The position numbers and the translations under genes are program-made. Below are positions 1 to 8,209 of a stretch of DNA of 64,000 bases, piece by piece. The DNA is taken from assembly GCA_947625135.1 (NCBI GenBank), contig CANQNE010000002.1:33639-97638 (forward strand), in the 5' to 3' direction. Under the pieces are notes generated by a model. The model had not been told where the DNA came from. It searched no databases and worked only from the letters and a program-made list of their open reading frames with translations. How positions within the stretch are numbered: position 1 is the first letter of the stretch; every line of letters begins with the position of its first letter. This DNA comes from an uncultured Lachnospiraceae bacterium. Lineage in GTDB: Bacteria > Bacillota > Clostridia > Lachnospirales > Lachnospiraceae.

Positions 1-847
1 CGATACTCATGGCCGCAACGGTGGCATCGCCATAGGCGGCGCATTGTCCGTTGAGCAGTACTGTAGTAAGGCTGTTCAGCCCCTGCCGCAGCAGGCTGGG
101 AAATCCTGTCGCCATAATATTCCCGAGAACACGGGGGCTGGTATGAAACACACATTTGACGCCGAGCTTCGTCTCTGTTTTTCCGGAAAGAAACATCACC
201 AGCAAGACAACCCAGCTGATGATCTGGCTGACAGCTGTGGAGAGTCCCGCGCCGGCAATCCCCATGTCCAGGCCAAACATCAGAATGGGATCCCCGATCA
301 TGTTGAGAACCGCGCCAAGCATCAGCCCGATCATTCCAAGGGATGCTTTTCCCTCATAGCGAAGAATATTATTCAGCGTCAGGCTGCCGCTCATAAAAGG
401 AGCCGCAACCAAAATGTAGGCGATATATGTTTTGGCATAAGGCGCAATGGTTTCCGTACTCCCAAGAAACATGACGACATCATCCAGCCAGACAAAACCG
501 ATTATCGTGATCAGCAGCCCGCAGAACATGGAACCAAAAAAACCAACAGAAGCATGAACAGACGCATTTTCCTTATCCCGCTGTCCCAAAGCCCTTGACA
601 AAATACTGCCTGCGCCCTGTCCGAACATGAAGCCGAATGCCTGTATGATTGCCATAAAACCAAATACAACGCCTACAGCTCCGCTGGCGCTTGTTCCCAG
701 ATGCCCCACAAAGGCAGTATCTACCAGATTGTAAATATTGTTGATCAGCATGGAAAGAATGCTGGGGATCGACAAGGTCAGTATCAGCCGCGGGATAGGC
801 GTGCCTGTCATGATATCAAATTGTGTTTTGATTTTCTTTTCCTGCAT
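1..847 (-). CDS. MATE-family multidrug/solute exporter, 3' end cut by the window edge
   Basis: The minus-strand frame opens with ATG at 847 and stays open to base 1, giving 282 codons without a stop. The N-terminus carries the usual MATE opening: a TGTPIPRLI stretch, then IPSMLINNIYNLVDTAFVGHL, and a GQGAGSILSRALGQ loop typical of the first half of the family. Several hydrophobic segments follow, consistent with about eight of the twelve membrane helices. MATE proteins export cationic drugs or metabolites using sodium or proton gradients; the substrate cannot be told from sequence. A promoter with a 17 bp spacer lies 36 bp upstream. The C-terminal third lies outside the window, so integrity cannot be judged. 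A second, broken MATE gene lies at the other end of the window. Confidence 0.9.
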   Translation of the reverse strand, partial: MQEKKIKTQFDIMTGTPIPRLILTLSIPSILSMLINNIYNLVDTAFVGHLGTSASGAVGVVFGFMAIIQAFGFMFGQGAGSILSRALGQRDKENASVHASVGFFGSMFCGLLITIIGFVWLDDVVMFLGSTETIAPYAKTYIAYILVAAPFMSGSLTLNNILRYEGKASLGMIGLMLGAVLNMIGDPILMFGLDMGIAGAGLSTAVSQIISWVVLLVMFLSGKTETKLGVKCVFHTSPRVLGNIMATGFPSLLRQGLNSLTTVLLNGQCAAYGDATVAAMSI

Positions 848-882
848 GGTAATCGTTCCTTTTAATTCGTTTGCATTTTTGC

Positions 883-911
883 ATGATAGCACGTGTTTCT
901 GAATATTTCAA
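883..911 (-). promoter_or_regulatory. Housekeeping promoter for the MATE gene
   Basis: On the minus strand TTGAAA (906-911) and TATCAT (883-888) are separated by 17 bp, with TGC just before the -10 giving an extended -10. The same pair of hexamers with the same spacing occurs before the alaS unit. Position and orientation fit the start codon at 847. Confidence 0.65.
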
Positions 912-915
912 TAGG

Positions 916-951
916 CAGCACACCGAAAAATACAATTTTTTCGGAATGCTG
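916..951 (-). terminator. Hairpin after the SpoIID-like gene, probable terminator
   Basis: CCGAAAAA (923-930) pairs with TTTTTCGG (937-944), extended outward by CAGCA/TGCTG. The T-rich stretch is inside the stem, so it could work in both directions. It follows the stop codon of the gene ending at 983 and precedes the MATE promoter. Confidence 0.6.
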
Positions 952-982
952 CCAGTGCTGCCGGTGCTGCGGCAATCTTTTT

Positions 983-2245
983 TCAATTTAATTCCGCGAT
1001 CCTGCTGATGCCCACATAGATTTCTGAAATCTTATACCATGTTGGATAATCCACAATGCCCGACTGCCCCAGCTTGAAGATTTCCTGAAATTTTCTGACG
1101 GCGCCTTCTGTTGCCGGGCCGTAAATGCCGTCCACGGAAATCTGGGGAATGGCGGTATACACCTCTGCAACGGCGTTCAAAAGCTCCTGAACCTGACTGA
1201 CTGCCTCTCCTCTGGAGCCCACAGTAAGATTTTCACCGGGCCATGAGGCGGGAATACCGGAGATCGCCTCCGCGTTGTTGATGTAAACACTTTCTCCGTA
1301 ATAGTATTTCAGGATCGCCTCCGCGGTATAATTCTGATCCCCCAGATATTTGGAACCCCACTGGGACATCCAGTTTGGACAGGTGACCCGCTTTCCGTCG
1401 CAGTACTGGGTGAGAAGCGGCTGCAGTACATTGGGACGGGAAACATAGGCGGAAAAAATCTCATCCACGATCTGGGAAATGTTTTCAAAGATATTTCGGC
1501 CGTAAATCCATTTATGATCGTATGCGGTAGAGGACGTAATGGTAAAATTATAGCCCTTGTTCCGGTACCATTCCGTGAAAACCCGATTCAGGGTAAAGGA
1601 CATGATGGCGATCACGTTGGCGCGAATGGTCTCCTCCGGCCATGTGGCATAGATCTCGCTGCTGGCCACGTTTTTAATATAATCCTTGTATCGTACATAA
1701 TAGTTTTCTGCCGCCCCATCATTGGGCGGTCCGTCATGCACCACCACAAACTCCGGAACCACTACCCTGGTAAGGACGATCTCTCCCGTTTCGGATATGG
1801 GCTTGATTTCCGCCTCCGCAATTTTCGGCGGATAGTCTCCAAACAAGGTATGCGGGCCGATATCAATGCCCTCGGGCTGATCCGATACCTCTGTGGGCGT
1901 CATGATCACAGGCTGAATAGAGGTTTCGTTTGGAAGGATCTCGGAACCTGTAATATCCACCGGTTCATATCCGTCCGCTTCCACATGAAGGGTGTATTCA
2001 GAATAAGGCTGCACCTCACTTGGCTGCAGGCTGTACTGCAGGGGCGGCGCAGGCAATTCGATCTCATCTGTCTGGCCGTTTTCATTGGTAGTCACACTGG
2101 TGATGGTTCCCGAGGGATCACCGGAATAGGTGATATTGATGACAGCGTTTTCAATGGGGATCAGATTGACGCCGGAATTGACGTTGATCGTCAGTCTGCC
2201 GCTGTCCGTTTCATTCTGCATCATAGAAATCATTTTTCTCTGCAT
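983..2245 (-). CDS. SpoIID-like / peptidoglycan-binding repeat protein
   Basis: 420 residues from ATG at 2245. Residues ~15-120 look like a beta-sandwich (carboxypeptidase-regulatory-like) module ending in a GYEPVDITG-type strand. Residues ~175-320 resemble the SpoIID/LytB domain: a YIKNVASSEIYATWPEE core, an AIMSFTLNR helix, a YCDGK turn and an MSQWGSK segment. Residues ~335-415 form a PG_binding_1 module with the typical VSQVQELLN and DGIYGPATEGAVRKFQ pattern. In SpoIID this fold cleaves stripped glycan strands during engulfment, but the catalytic glutamate was not verified here. No clear signal peptide is present, so export is unclear. A SigE-like promoter and an unusual hairpin directly precede the start codon, which supports a mother-cell sporulation role. 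Cell-wall binding is well supported; enzymatic activity is inference. Confidence 0.8.
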   Translation of the reverse strand: MQRKMISMMQNETDSGRLTINVNSGVNLIPIENAVINITYSGDPSGTITSVTTNENGQTDEIELPAPPLQYSLQPSEVQPYSEYTLHVEADGYEPVDITGSEILPNETSIQPVIMTPTEVSDQPEGIDIGPHTLFGDYPPKIAEAEIKPISETGEIVLTRVVVPEFVVVHDGPPNDGAAENYYVRYKDYIKNVASSEIYATWPEETIRANVIAIMSFTLNRVFTEWYRNKGYNFTITSSTAYDHKWIYGRNIFENISQIVDEIFSAYVSRPNVLQPLLTQYCDGKRVTCPNWMSQWGSKYLGDQNYTAEAILKYYYGESVYINNAEAISGIPASWPGENLTVGSRGEAVSQVQELLNAVAEVYTAIPQISVDGIYGPATEGAVRKFQEIFKLGQSGIVDYPTWYKISEIYVGISRIAELN

Positions 2246-2283
2246 AAAAAAACCTCATCTGGTATTTCTACCATTATATGAGG
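2246..2283 (-). terminator. Terminator-like hairpin touching the start codon and covering the ribosome-binding site
   Basis: Read on the minus strand, CCTCAT (2278-2283) pairs with ATGAGG (2253-2258). An inner GGTA/TACC stem supports it, and it is followed at once by seven T (2246-2252) and then the ATG at 2245. The 3' arm contains the GAGG ribosome-binding site. It therefore looks like an intrinsic terminator that also hides translation initiation. The 5' arm overlaps the -10 box of the predicted sporulation promoter. Confidence 0.6.
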
Positions 2284-2301
2284 CTCCGTGCAAAAAAATT
2301 A
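2273..2301 (-). promoter_or_regulatory. SigE-like promoter for the SpoIID-like gene
   Basis: On the minus strand TAATTTT (2295-2301) lies 14 bp before CATATAAT (2273-2280). The Bacillus SigE consensus is a KMATATT-like -35 and CATACAHT with a 14-15 bp spacer, so 6 of 7 and 7 of 8 positions fit. The start site would fall inside the downstream hairpin, so transcripts from this promoter would lack its 5' arm. Confidence 0.45.
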
Positions 2302-2377
2302 TTCTGTTTCATCATGGGACTTTCGGCGTCCGCGGCAGTAATCCGATGCACTCCGGCTTATGATGCGTACAGCCCCA

Positions 2378-2599
2378 TTAAGGCATCTCCATCGCAGCCT
2401 GATAGTCTGCGGCCGTCTGCACATCGGTCATTGCAGCGGCATCGACACTGGATCTGGCGGCAAAAATCGTTCCTGTTAACAATAATGTAATAATTGAGAT
2501 CGCCACAATGATTACATTCAGTTTTACCTTTCGTTTTTCTACCTCATAAAATTCTGTCTGCCGTCTCATAAGTGCCACACTTTCTATCTTTCGTACCAT
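2378..2599 (-). CDS. Small single-pass membrane protein, unrecognised
   Basis: 73 residues if started at 2599, or 62 from a second ATG at 2566 (MRRQTEFYEVEKRK). A basic, charged N-terminus is followed by one hydrophobic segment (VNVIIVAISIITLLL-type, residues ~28-48) and a short, alanine-rich external tail. Topology resembles YneA-type division inhibitors, but no LysM domain follows and no lexA gene is nearby, so I do not assign that function. Neither start has a strong ribosome-binding site. The upstream 150 bp contain a perfect 6-6-6 dyad. It may be a genuine small protein or a chance frame. Confidence 0.4.
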   Translation of the reverse strand: MVRKIESVALMRRQTEFYEVEKRKVKLNVIIVAISIITLLLTGTIFAARSSVDAAAMTDVQTAADYQAAMEMP

Positions 2600-2703
2600 A
2601 CCTTAACAATTTTGTAAGGAATTTTTAATTTATTAAATGATATCACACTTTTGTAACATTATCTACTTTTTTCGACAGATTTCGATGTAGAATCCATCGC
2701 CTG

Positions 2704-2721
2704 CAAACGCAATAACGTTTG
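2704..2721. promoter_or_regulatory. Perfect dyad, possible operator
   Basis: CAAACG (2704-2709) and CGTTTG (2716-2721) form a perfect inverted repeat with a 6 bp spacer between the BofC-like gene and the small membrane ORF. No T-run follows on either strand, so it is not a good terminator. It does not match the Firmicute LexA box. An operator role is only a guess. Confidence 0.3.
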
Positions 2722-2751
2722 TGTAGTTTTGACAAAACATTCGTGCGCCGA

Positions 2752-3348
2752 TCAGCTGGAATGGCTTTCCAGAAAATCAAACACCTCCGACAGATCCTTG
2801 AAATACAGGCCTTTTACCACCTGCAGGCGCACGTCGTTAGGCAAAGACGACGTTTCGATACTGGTGTATTCATAAACGGTCTTGCGGTCGATATAATAGA
2901 CAGTCAGAAGCCCCCGTTCGCTGAGGATACAGTATTTATAACCGGCATGATCGGAATTGTAATTTTTCCGGAGTACGATTCGTTCCGGTGAAAAATAGAC
3001 GAGGGAAAAGTCCATAAAACCCGCCTCCAGATCTTCAATAGAAGGATTTTCGTTGTAATCCGCAAGCTGATCTGTGATCTCCTCTCTCGTACAGCCGATA
3101 TACTGCACGGGAATATGCGCGGATTCTTCGGATATGGTGCTGGTCTTGATATCATAGGTTTCCATCACGTATTCTGTTTGGTCACTGGTGATCTCTTCCT
3201 GACTGGCCGCTTCCAGTGCGGGCGGATCATCTTCTCTGGTGATCAGATTCTTCTTCATCTGCAGATAGGTAACGGCAAAGGAACCGAAAAAAACAATCAC
3301 TGCCAGGATCACTAAAATTAAAATGCCGATAACTGCGGATCTTTTCAT
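2752..3348 (-). CDS. BofC-like C-terminal domain protein, sporulation checkpoint type
   Basis: 198 residues from the ATG at 3348, which sits 8 bases after AAAGGAG; the upstream in-frame GTG is too close to that site. An N-terminal hydrophobic anchor (residues ~5-30) is followed by a charged linker. The last ~65 residues (ILSERGLLTVYYIDRKTVYE ... LQVVKGLYFKDLSEVFDFLE) match the pattern of the BofC C-terminal domain. In Bacillus, BofC is made in the forespore and restrains the SpoIVB protease that signals to pro-SigK. A TGAATA/GATACTA promoter typical of SigG or SigF lies just upstream, in line with forespore expression. The N-terminal part is divergent, so orthology to BofC itself is likely but not proven. 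Confidence 0.7.
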   Translation of the reverse strand: MKRSAVIGILILVILAVIVFFGSFAVTYLQMKKNLITREDDPPALEAASQEEITSDQTEYVMETYDIKTSTISEESAHIPVQYIGCTREEITDQLADYNENPSIEDLEAGFMDFSLVYFSPERIVLRKNYNSDHAGYKYCILSERGLLTVYYIDRKTVYEYTSIETSSLPNDVRLQVVKGLYFKDLSEVFDFLESHSS

Positions 3349-3368
3349 AGTATTCACTCCTTTATCCG

Positions 3369-3399
3369 TAGTATCGGCATTCCAAAATCGTTTTATTCA
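3369..3399 (-). promoter_or_regulatory. SigG/SigF-type promoter for the BofC-like gene
   Basis: TGAATA (3394-3399) and GATACTA (3369-3375) on the minus strand are separated by 18 bp. The forespore consensus is TGMATA, 17-18 bp, CATAMTA, so only the first base of the -10 differs. It lies 21 bp upstream of the start codon. Confidence 0.65.
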
Positions 3400-3434
3400 G
3401 TTTTTTGGTTTTATCAGCAATATGGCCTGTCCAG

Positions 3435-5084
3435 TTACATCAAATGGAGCTTTTTGGCGGTTTTCACAAGAATAGCGCCCTTTGGGAAGCGTTTCAATTC
3501 TTCTTCATTGACCCCGCCCAGCTTGATCAGCGAGATAAAATAACTGACTGCCGCAACAGGCAGAGCCAGAACGGTAGCGGGTTTTTCGCCGATCAGGCCG
3601 TTAAGGCCAAACCGTATTGCCAGAAGGATCACGCCCATGATCAGAGAAGCCAGCGCAGGCAGGATAAAGGTCTTTTTCAATTCCTGCCTGTAACCGCTCT
3701 CCTTCCGTATGGCGGTGCCATTGAGGAAACACATGAGGGCGGCAAAGAAAATGTTGGAAAAAACTACCGCATAAATACCGGTTTTGAATATCTGAAGCAG
3801 AACCACAAGGAGAATCAGATGCAGGATCAGCGAGATCAGCGCGTTGCGGACAGGGATCCGCATGCGGTCGATACCCTGCAGGATTCCGTTTGTGAGAGTG
3901 GACAATCCGTAAAGCACAACGGATATACTGCCAACGGTGAGCATGATCTCCGCTTCCTCATTGCCGGAGTGCCATAACAGCCGCAAAATCGGGCCTGCAA
4001 GTACGGTAAGCCCCACTGCGCAGGGAATGGTAAGCACCATGGTAAACCGGACGGAATCCTGTATTTTTTGGAGCATACCGTTTCTGTCACCGGATACCCT
4101 TGCCGCCGTGATACTGGGAATGGCGGACACGGAAAGGGCGGAGGCAATGGCGATAGGCACGTTGGTGAGCAGCCGGTACCTGCCGCTGAAGGAACCCCAC
4201 ATAGTATTATACTGCCGGCTTGTATAGCCCTGTCCGAGGAGCAGATTGTTAAAGATACCCTGATCGATCACGTTGCTGATATTGTAAACCGCCGTGCTTA
4301 AGATCACCGGGATGATCGTCACCAAAAGGAGCTTGTAGATCTCCCCGTTGGAATCCAAAACCCCTGTTTTGTCCCGCTTCAGGGAGCGTTTCACCACTCT
4401 GTGGTACATCCAGAAAATAAAGATCAGGATAACCAGTCCGGAGAGCGCGCCCATGGTAGTGCCCAGCGTTCCCCCTGCAGCGGCATAGGCTACCGACAGC
4501 TCGTCTGCCCGCTCTACGCTCTTCAGGCCGATATCAAAGAGAATCTTTGCCGCAACGACACTGACAACGGCGTTGACGATCCCCTCCACGATCTGGGAGA
4601 CCGCTGTGGGGATGGTCGTTCCAAGTCCCTGAAAATAGCCCCGGAACACACCCAGTATGGCCACGATAAAGATACAGGGAGCCAGTACCCTGAGCGCGTA
4701 TGCGCTTAATGGAGATTTCAGCAGAGTTCCCGCAAAAAAATCAGCGCAGAAATAGGTCAGGATGCCTACTGACGCCCCTACAATGAAAGCAAACAGAAAG
4801 GCCCGCTTAAAATAACGATAGGCATTCCGATACTGGCCTTTTGCGATGGTGGCGGACACCAGCTTGGAAACCGCCAGGGGAAGGCTGTAGGAAGAGATCA
4901 AAAGCAGGATGCTGTATATCTCATAGGCATTGGAATAGATACCGTTTCCTTCGTTCCCCAGAATATTCGTAAGGGGCACACGGTAGAGCATACCGATCAC
5001 TCTGACGACGATGGAAGCGATTGCCAGAATACTGCCCTGAATAATAAAATTTGATTGTTTTCGTTTCTTCTGATTGTTATCCAT
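3435..5084 (-). CDS. SpoVB/MurJ-type polysaccharide flippase
   Basis: 549 residues with about 14 hydrophobic segments, typical of the MOP exporter superfamily (polysaccharide synthase/SpoVB group). The N-terminus carries the family pattern GSILAIASIVVRVIGMLYRVP followed by NILGNEGNGIYSNAYEIY. A mid-protein VIDQGIFNNLL segment and GRYRLLTNVPIAIASALS also fit. Such proteins flip lipid-linked cell-wall precursors; SpoVB serves spore cortex synthesis, and several clostridial paralogues exist. The neighbourhood of sporulation genes favours a cortex role, but a general flippase cannot be excluded. The gene follows ybeY closely and has only a weak GAGG at a long spacing. Confidence 0.85.
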   Translation of the reverse strand: MDNNQKKRKQSNFIIQGSILAIASIVVRVIGMLYRVPLTNILGNEGNGIYSNAYEIYSILLLISSYSLPLAVSKLVSATIAKGQYRNAYRYFKRAFLFAFIVGASVGILTYFCADFFAGTLLKSPLSAYALRVLAPCIFIVAILGVFRGYFQGLGTTIPTAVSQIVEGIVNAVVSVVAAKILFDIGLKSVERADELSVAYAAAGGTLGTTMGALSGLVILIFIFWMYHRVVKRSLKRDKTGVLDSNGEIYKLLLVTIIPVILSTAVYNISNVIDQGIFNNLLLGQGYTSRQYNTMWGSFSGRYRLLTNVPIAIASALSVSAIPSITAARVSGDRNGMLQKIQDSVRFTMVLTIPCAVGLTVLAGPILRLLWHSGNEEAEIMLTVGSISVVLYGLSTLTNGILQGIDRMRIPVRNALISLILHLILLVVLLQIFKTGIYAVVFSNIFFAALMCFLNGTAIRKESGYRQELKKTFILPALASLIMGVILLAIRFGLNGLIGEKPATVLALPVAAVSYFISLIKLGGVNEEELKRFPKGAILVKTAKKLHLM

Positions 5085-5122
5085 ACAGGTTTATCCTCAA
5101 TCTTTACCTGATCTTCTCTTTC

Positions 5123-5620
5123 TTACCTTTCAATACCCATGTCTGCCAGAATCCGCCGCTGCCGTTCTTCCATAGCTGCCGCATCCTGTTCCTCCAAATG
5201 ATCCCAGCCGAACAGATGCAGCATACTGTGTACGATGAGAAAGGCGTATTCCCGCCTCTGGGAATGGCCGTACCGGTGGGCCTGTTCGGCGACCTTGTCC
5301 AGAGAAACCACAATATCGCCCAGCACCAGCTCCCCGGTCTCCGGGTCGAAGTAATCCTCCTGCTTTTCTTCCAGACGGTCATAGTCCAAAAAATCCCCGG
5401 CTTCCAGCATGGGAAAGGAAAGCACGTCCGTTTCCCTGTCGATCTGCCGGTATTCTCTGTTCATCCTGCGGATCGTTTCGTTGTCTACCAGAAACAGACT
5501 GACCTCACATTCATAAGGGCAGGCCTGATCGGCAATGACTGCCTCCACAGCGGCCTGCGCAGTCTGTTCAAGATCCGCGTCTATGGGAAGGTCATATTCT
5601 TTTTCGATATGAAGACTCAT
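5123..5620 (-). CDS. ybeY: Endoribonuclease YbeY (16S rRNA maturation)
   Basis: 165 residues. I chose the ATG at 5620 because GAGGAGG lies 6 bases upstream; a longer in-frame start at 5662 lacks such a site. The zinc-binding H-x3-H-x5-H motif is present as HSMLHLFGWDH near residues 131-141, preceded by the conserved TDVLSFP and GDIVVS segments. YbeY is a single-strand RNase acting in rRNA 3' processing and ribosome quality control. It overlaps the end of phoH by 29 bases, the standard order in Firmicutes, where dgkA and era often follow; they do not follow here. Confidence 0.95.
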   Translation of the reverse strand: MSLHIEKEYDLPIDADLEQTAQAAVEAVIADQACPYECEVSLFLVDNETIRRMNREYRQIDRETDVLSFPMLEAGDFLDYDRLEEKQEDYFDPETGELVLGDIVVSLDKVAEQAHRYGHSQRREYAFLIVHSMLHLFGWDHLEEQDAAAMEERQRRILADMGIER

Positions 5621-6596
5621 TGCGTCCTCCTCTTTGGGCGGTTTTCTTTTCGTATTCCTCATAAGCAGTCACAATCTTCTGTACAAGAGGATGCCGTACA
5701 ACATCTTTGCTGGTGAGCTTGCAGAAGGCGATGTCGTCCAGTTTTTCCAGCACCCGCATCGCCACATCAAGCCCTGACCGCACGTCCTTCGGCAGATCCT
5801 TTTGGGTGGAATCTCCGGTGACGATCACCTTGGAGCCAAAGCCGATACGGGTGAGAAACATTTTCATCTGGGCGGGAGTGGTATTCTGGGCCTCGTCCAG
5901 AATAATAAAAGCGTTATCAAGCGTCCGCCCTCTCATGTAGGCAAGAGGCGCCACTTCAATGAGCCCCTTTTCCATATTCCGCATGAAGCTCTCCGGCCCC
6001 ATGATCTGATATAACGCGTCATACAGCGGGCGCAGATAAGGATCTACCTTGCTCTGGAGATCCCCGGGCAGAAACCCCAGCTTCTCTCCCGCTTCAATGG
6101 CAGGCCGTGTCAGGATGATCCTTCCCACTTCTTCGCTTTTAAAAGCGGTTACTGCCATGGCCATGGCGAGATAGGTTTTTCCTGTACCCGCCGGCCCGAT
6201 GCCGAAGGTGATCATCTTATGCCGGATGCTGTCTACATACTCCTTCTGCCCTAATGTTTTGGGCTTGATCGGTTTTCCCGTGACCGTGTGGCAGATACAG
6301 TCCCTGTCGATCTCCAAAAGGGCGTTTTTGTTTTCTTCAAAAGAAAGCGCAATGGCGTAATCGACCTGCTGTTCCGTAATGACGGTTCCTCGTTTTGACA
6401 GCTCCACCAGCTGAAAAAAGACCATCTGGGCCCGCTGCAGCGCCGTCTCATTTCCGATCAGCTTTAGTTCTCCATTCCTGGCGATCACGGTAACCGTCAG
6501 CGCCTTTTCAATCTTCTTTACATACTGATCAAATTGGCCAAACACATTTTTTTCATGCTCGGCTGGTATTTCCATTGTGGCTTCCACAATACTCAT
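5592..6596 (-). CDS. phoH: PhoH-like ATPase
   Basis: 334 residues from ATG at 6596, preceded by GGAGGC; the frame extends upstream without a site. A KH-like N-terminal region (residues ~10-95) precedes the ATPase core with Walker A GPAGTGKTYLAMA, a DEAQNTTPAQMKMFLTR Walker B/Q segment, and VTGDSTQKDLP. This is the PhoH family linked to RNA metabolism; the biochemical role is not settled. It sits between yqfD and ybeY, the conserved Firmicute arrangement, and is probably co-transcribed with them. Confidence 0.95.
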   Translation of the reverse strand: MSIVEATMEIPAEHEKNVFGQFDQYVKKIEKALTVTVIARNGELKLIGNETALQRAQMVFFQLVELSKRGTVITEQQVDYAIALSFEENKNALLEIDRDCICHTVTGKPIKPKTLGQKEYVDSIRHKMITFGIGPAGTGKTYLAMAMAVTAFKSEEVGRIILTRPAIEAGEKLGFLPGDLQSKVDPYLRPLYDALYQIMGPESFMRNMEKGLIEVAPLAYMRGRTLDNAFIILDEAQNTTPAQMKMFLTRIGFGSKVIVTGDSTQKDLPKDVRSGLDVAMRVLEKLDDIAFCKLTSKDVVRHPLVQKIVTAYEEYEKKTAQRGGRNESSYRKRI

Positions 6597-6622
6597 GTTC
6601 TGCCTCCATCGTGCGACTGTTT

Positions 6623-7882
6623 TTATTCCTGCCCCTGAGGAGGGGATGTTTCCCCGGGAGCGGTGTCCTCCAAAGATTTCATAGGCACGTGAGTGCCGGT
6701 AGATTTGATCACCGTCAGCGTGCCCGTTGTGACACACTCCCCTTTCATCAAAACTATTTTAACATTATTTTCGATAATTTCTACCCCCTTTTTAGCCAAA
6801 TCTTCCGTAAAGCGCCGGAAATTTTCATTGGCAAGGGCTTTTGCTTCTTCTTTGGAATAGGATTCCATGTGATTTTCATATTCCCGCATGAGGGTCAGTT
6901 CATAGACGACAGGCAGATAAAAGGAACTGCCGATCACCAGCGTTTTTTTGGTAGTTTCTTTTTTATAGAAAGGAAATTTCGGCTTTCCGGAAAATATCTG
7001 AAACTTTTTCCCAAATATCCACAGGGTCAGATTGCGTTTGACTCTTTTTTGGGGAACCTGAACCTGATGTTCATAAGGGAACCGATCCTCATAAGAAAGC
7101 ACCGTCTGCAGCCGGATGTCCCCGTCGGCGTACCCCTCTGAATACCCCGTCACCGTGCCGCTGTCGTCAAGATGGGCCTCCCTGCCTGAGATCAGCACCT
7201 GCCCTGCCTCCACCTGCTGTCCTACAGAGGTCATCGGCGTCCCCGTTCTGGTCACCATCTCCACAACCGTGCCGCTGTCGTCAGATACAATGTCCGCAGT
7301 GCCTTCCGGCGTTTCCTCCTGCTCAAAATTTTCTACATTTTCCTTGATCTGAATGTGCAGATTGGTGCCCTCCAAAGAAGCCGCCACCCAGACGATGTCC
7401 GGAAATTGGGCCCGGATGGAAGATTCCACATAACCGCAGTCCACCTTTGATTTGCGCATACCGTATCGGATCTGCTCCTGCTCCAGAAATTCCAGAATTT
7501 CCGACGGGCTGTGCCGCTCAAGCCCGGAAATCTCGATCTGCCAGATGAACAGCGTCAGCAGATAGATAAACAGAACACAAAGGCATACGGAAGGGATAAA
7601 CAACTTTCTGGACTTATATTTCTGAAAAAAAAAGGGCATTCCATAATGCCCTGTTACCGTTACCTTTGTTTTGGTTTTTCTGACAATATCCCGGATTCTG
7701 AAAAAATCCCGGATGCTCATATACATTTCGTAAACAACCTGGCCGTCGGTCCCGCTGCCCGGCGTAAGCCCCCACAGCACAATATGGTGAAATGCGCACA
7801 GGTTCAGGAACCGCTCCGGCAGATGGCTGTCGATGCGGATACGCACATACCCTTTGAAATATCGAATAAATCTCCCCGGCAT
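6623..7882 (-). CDS. yqfD: Sporulation protein YqfD
   Basis: 419 residues from ATG at 7882, with AGGAGG four bases upstream; an ATG five codons earlier would overlap that site. The N-terminal ~100 residues are soluble (RFIRYFKGYVRIRI), followed by one membrane helix (residues ~95-115) and a large extracytoplasmic part containing the family GTPMTSVGQQVEAGQVLISG segment. YqfD is widespread in endospore formers and is under SigE control in Bacillus; its role late in sporulation is poorly defined. It immediately follows yqfC and shares its SigE-like promoter. The C-terminal ~25 residues are proline/glycine rich and probably disordered. Confidence 0.93.
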   Translation of the reverse strand: MPGRFIRYFKGYVRIRIDSHLPERFLNLCAFHHIVLWGLTPGSGTDGQVVYEMYMSIRDFFRIRDIVRKTKTKVTVTGHYGMPFFFQKYKSRKLFIPSVCLCVLFIYLLTLFIWQIEISGLERHSPSEILEFLEQEQIRYGMRKSKVDCGYVESSIRAQFPDIVWVAASLEGTNLHIQIKENVENFEQEETPEGTADIVSDDSGTVVEMVTRTGTPMTSVGQQVEAGQVLISGREAHLDDSGTVTGYSEGYADGDIRLQTVLSYEDRFPYEHQVQVPQKRVKRNLTLWIFGKKFQIFSGKPKFPFYKKETTKKTLVIGSSFYLPVVYELTLMREYENHMESYSKEEAKALANENFRRFTEDLAKKGVEIIENNVKIVLMKGECVTTGTLTVIKSTGTHVPMKSLEDTAPGETSPPQGQE

Positions 7883-7890
7883 ATATCCTC

Positions 7891-8145
7891 CTAGCAATAC
7901 ACGATCTCGCGGATTTGTCCGCTGATTTTCATCTCATCGGCAGTGTAATAAGAGATCAACAGATCCTCGCCCAGAATCTCTACCTGACATTCCTTTGTCT
8001 GCAAAATGATTTTGCCGGGGGTATATTCCAATATTCCTTTATAATTTTCGATCATCACGTCATTGCGGCCGCTGGCGGTCACAGTCACGGCACCCGTGGC
8101 AAGATCCTTAGGCAACTGTAAATGCTCGGCGATCTCTCGTTTCAT
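7891..8145 (-). CDS. yqfC: Sporulation protein YqfC
   Basis: 84 residues from ATG at 8145, placed 7 bases after AGGGTG; a GTG two codons earlier is possible. The protein shows the YqfC/YabP pattern: an N-terminal helix, then beta strands with NYKGILEYTPGKIILQTKE and VEILGEDLLISYYTADEMKISG. YabP/YqfC proteins are mother-cell coat-associated factors. The gene ends 8 bases before yqfD and is preceded by a SigE-like promoter. Confidence 0.9.
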   Translation of the reverse strand: MKREIAEHLQLPKDLATGAVTVTASGRNDVMIENYKGILEYTPGKIILQTKECQVEILGEDLLISYYTADEMKISGQIREIVYC

Positions 8146-8173
8146 TTCCACGCACCCTGAGAATCGTTACCTA

Positions 8174-8203
8174 ACTATATGTGCCACGGCTTGCCTTATA
8201 TAC
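8174..8203 (-). promoter_or_regulatory. SigE-like promoter for yqfC-yqfD
   Basis: GTATATA (8197-8203) and CATATAGT (8174-8181) on the minus strand, spacer 15 bp. The layout is the same as the spoIVA promoter in this window (GTATATT, 15 bp, CATATACT). The -10 differs from the Bacillus consensus CATACAHT at two positions. Confidence 0.55.
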
Positions 8204-8209
8204 CTGATT

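Noticed and set aside
1514..2281. Long plus-strand reading frame of 255 codons opposite the SpoIID-like gene
   Set aside because: It is antisense to a gene with clear domains, has no recognisable motifs and no ribosome-binding site; the same holds for other long plus-strand frames such as 52428-53474 and 56139-57224.
2378..2599. YneA-type division inhibitor with a LexA box
   Set aside because: No LysM domain follows, no lexA is adjacent, and the upstream dyad CAAACG-CGTTTG does not match the CGAAC-N4-GTTCG box.
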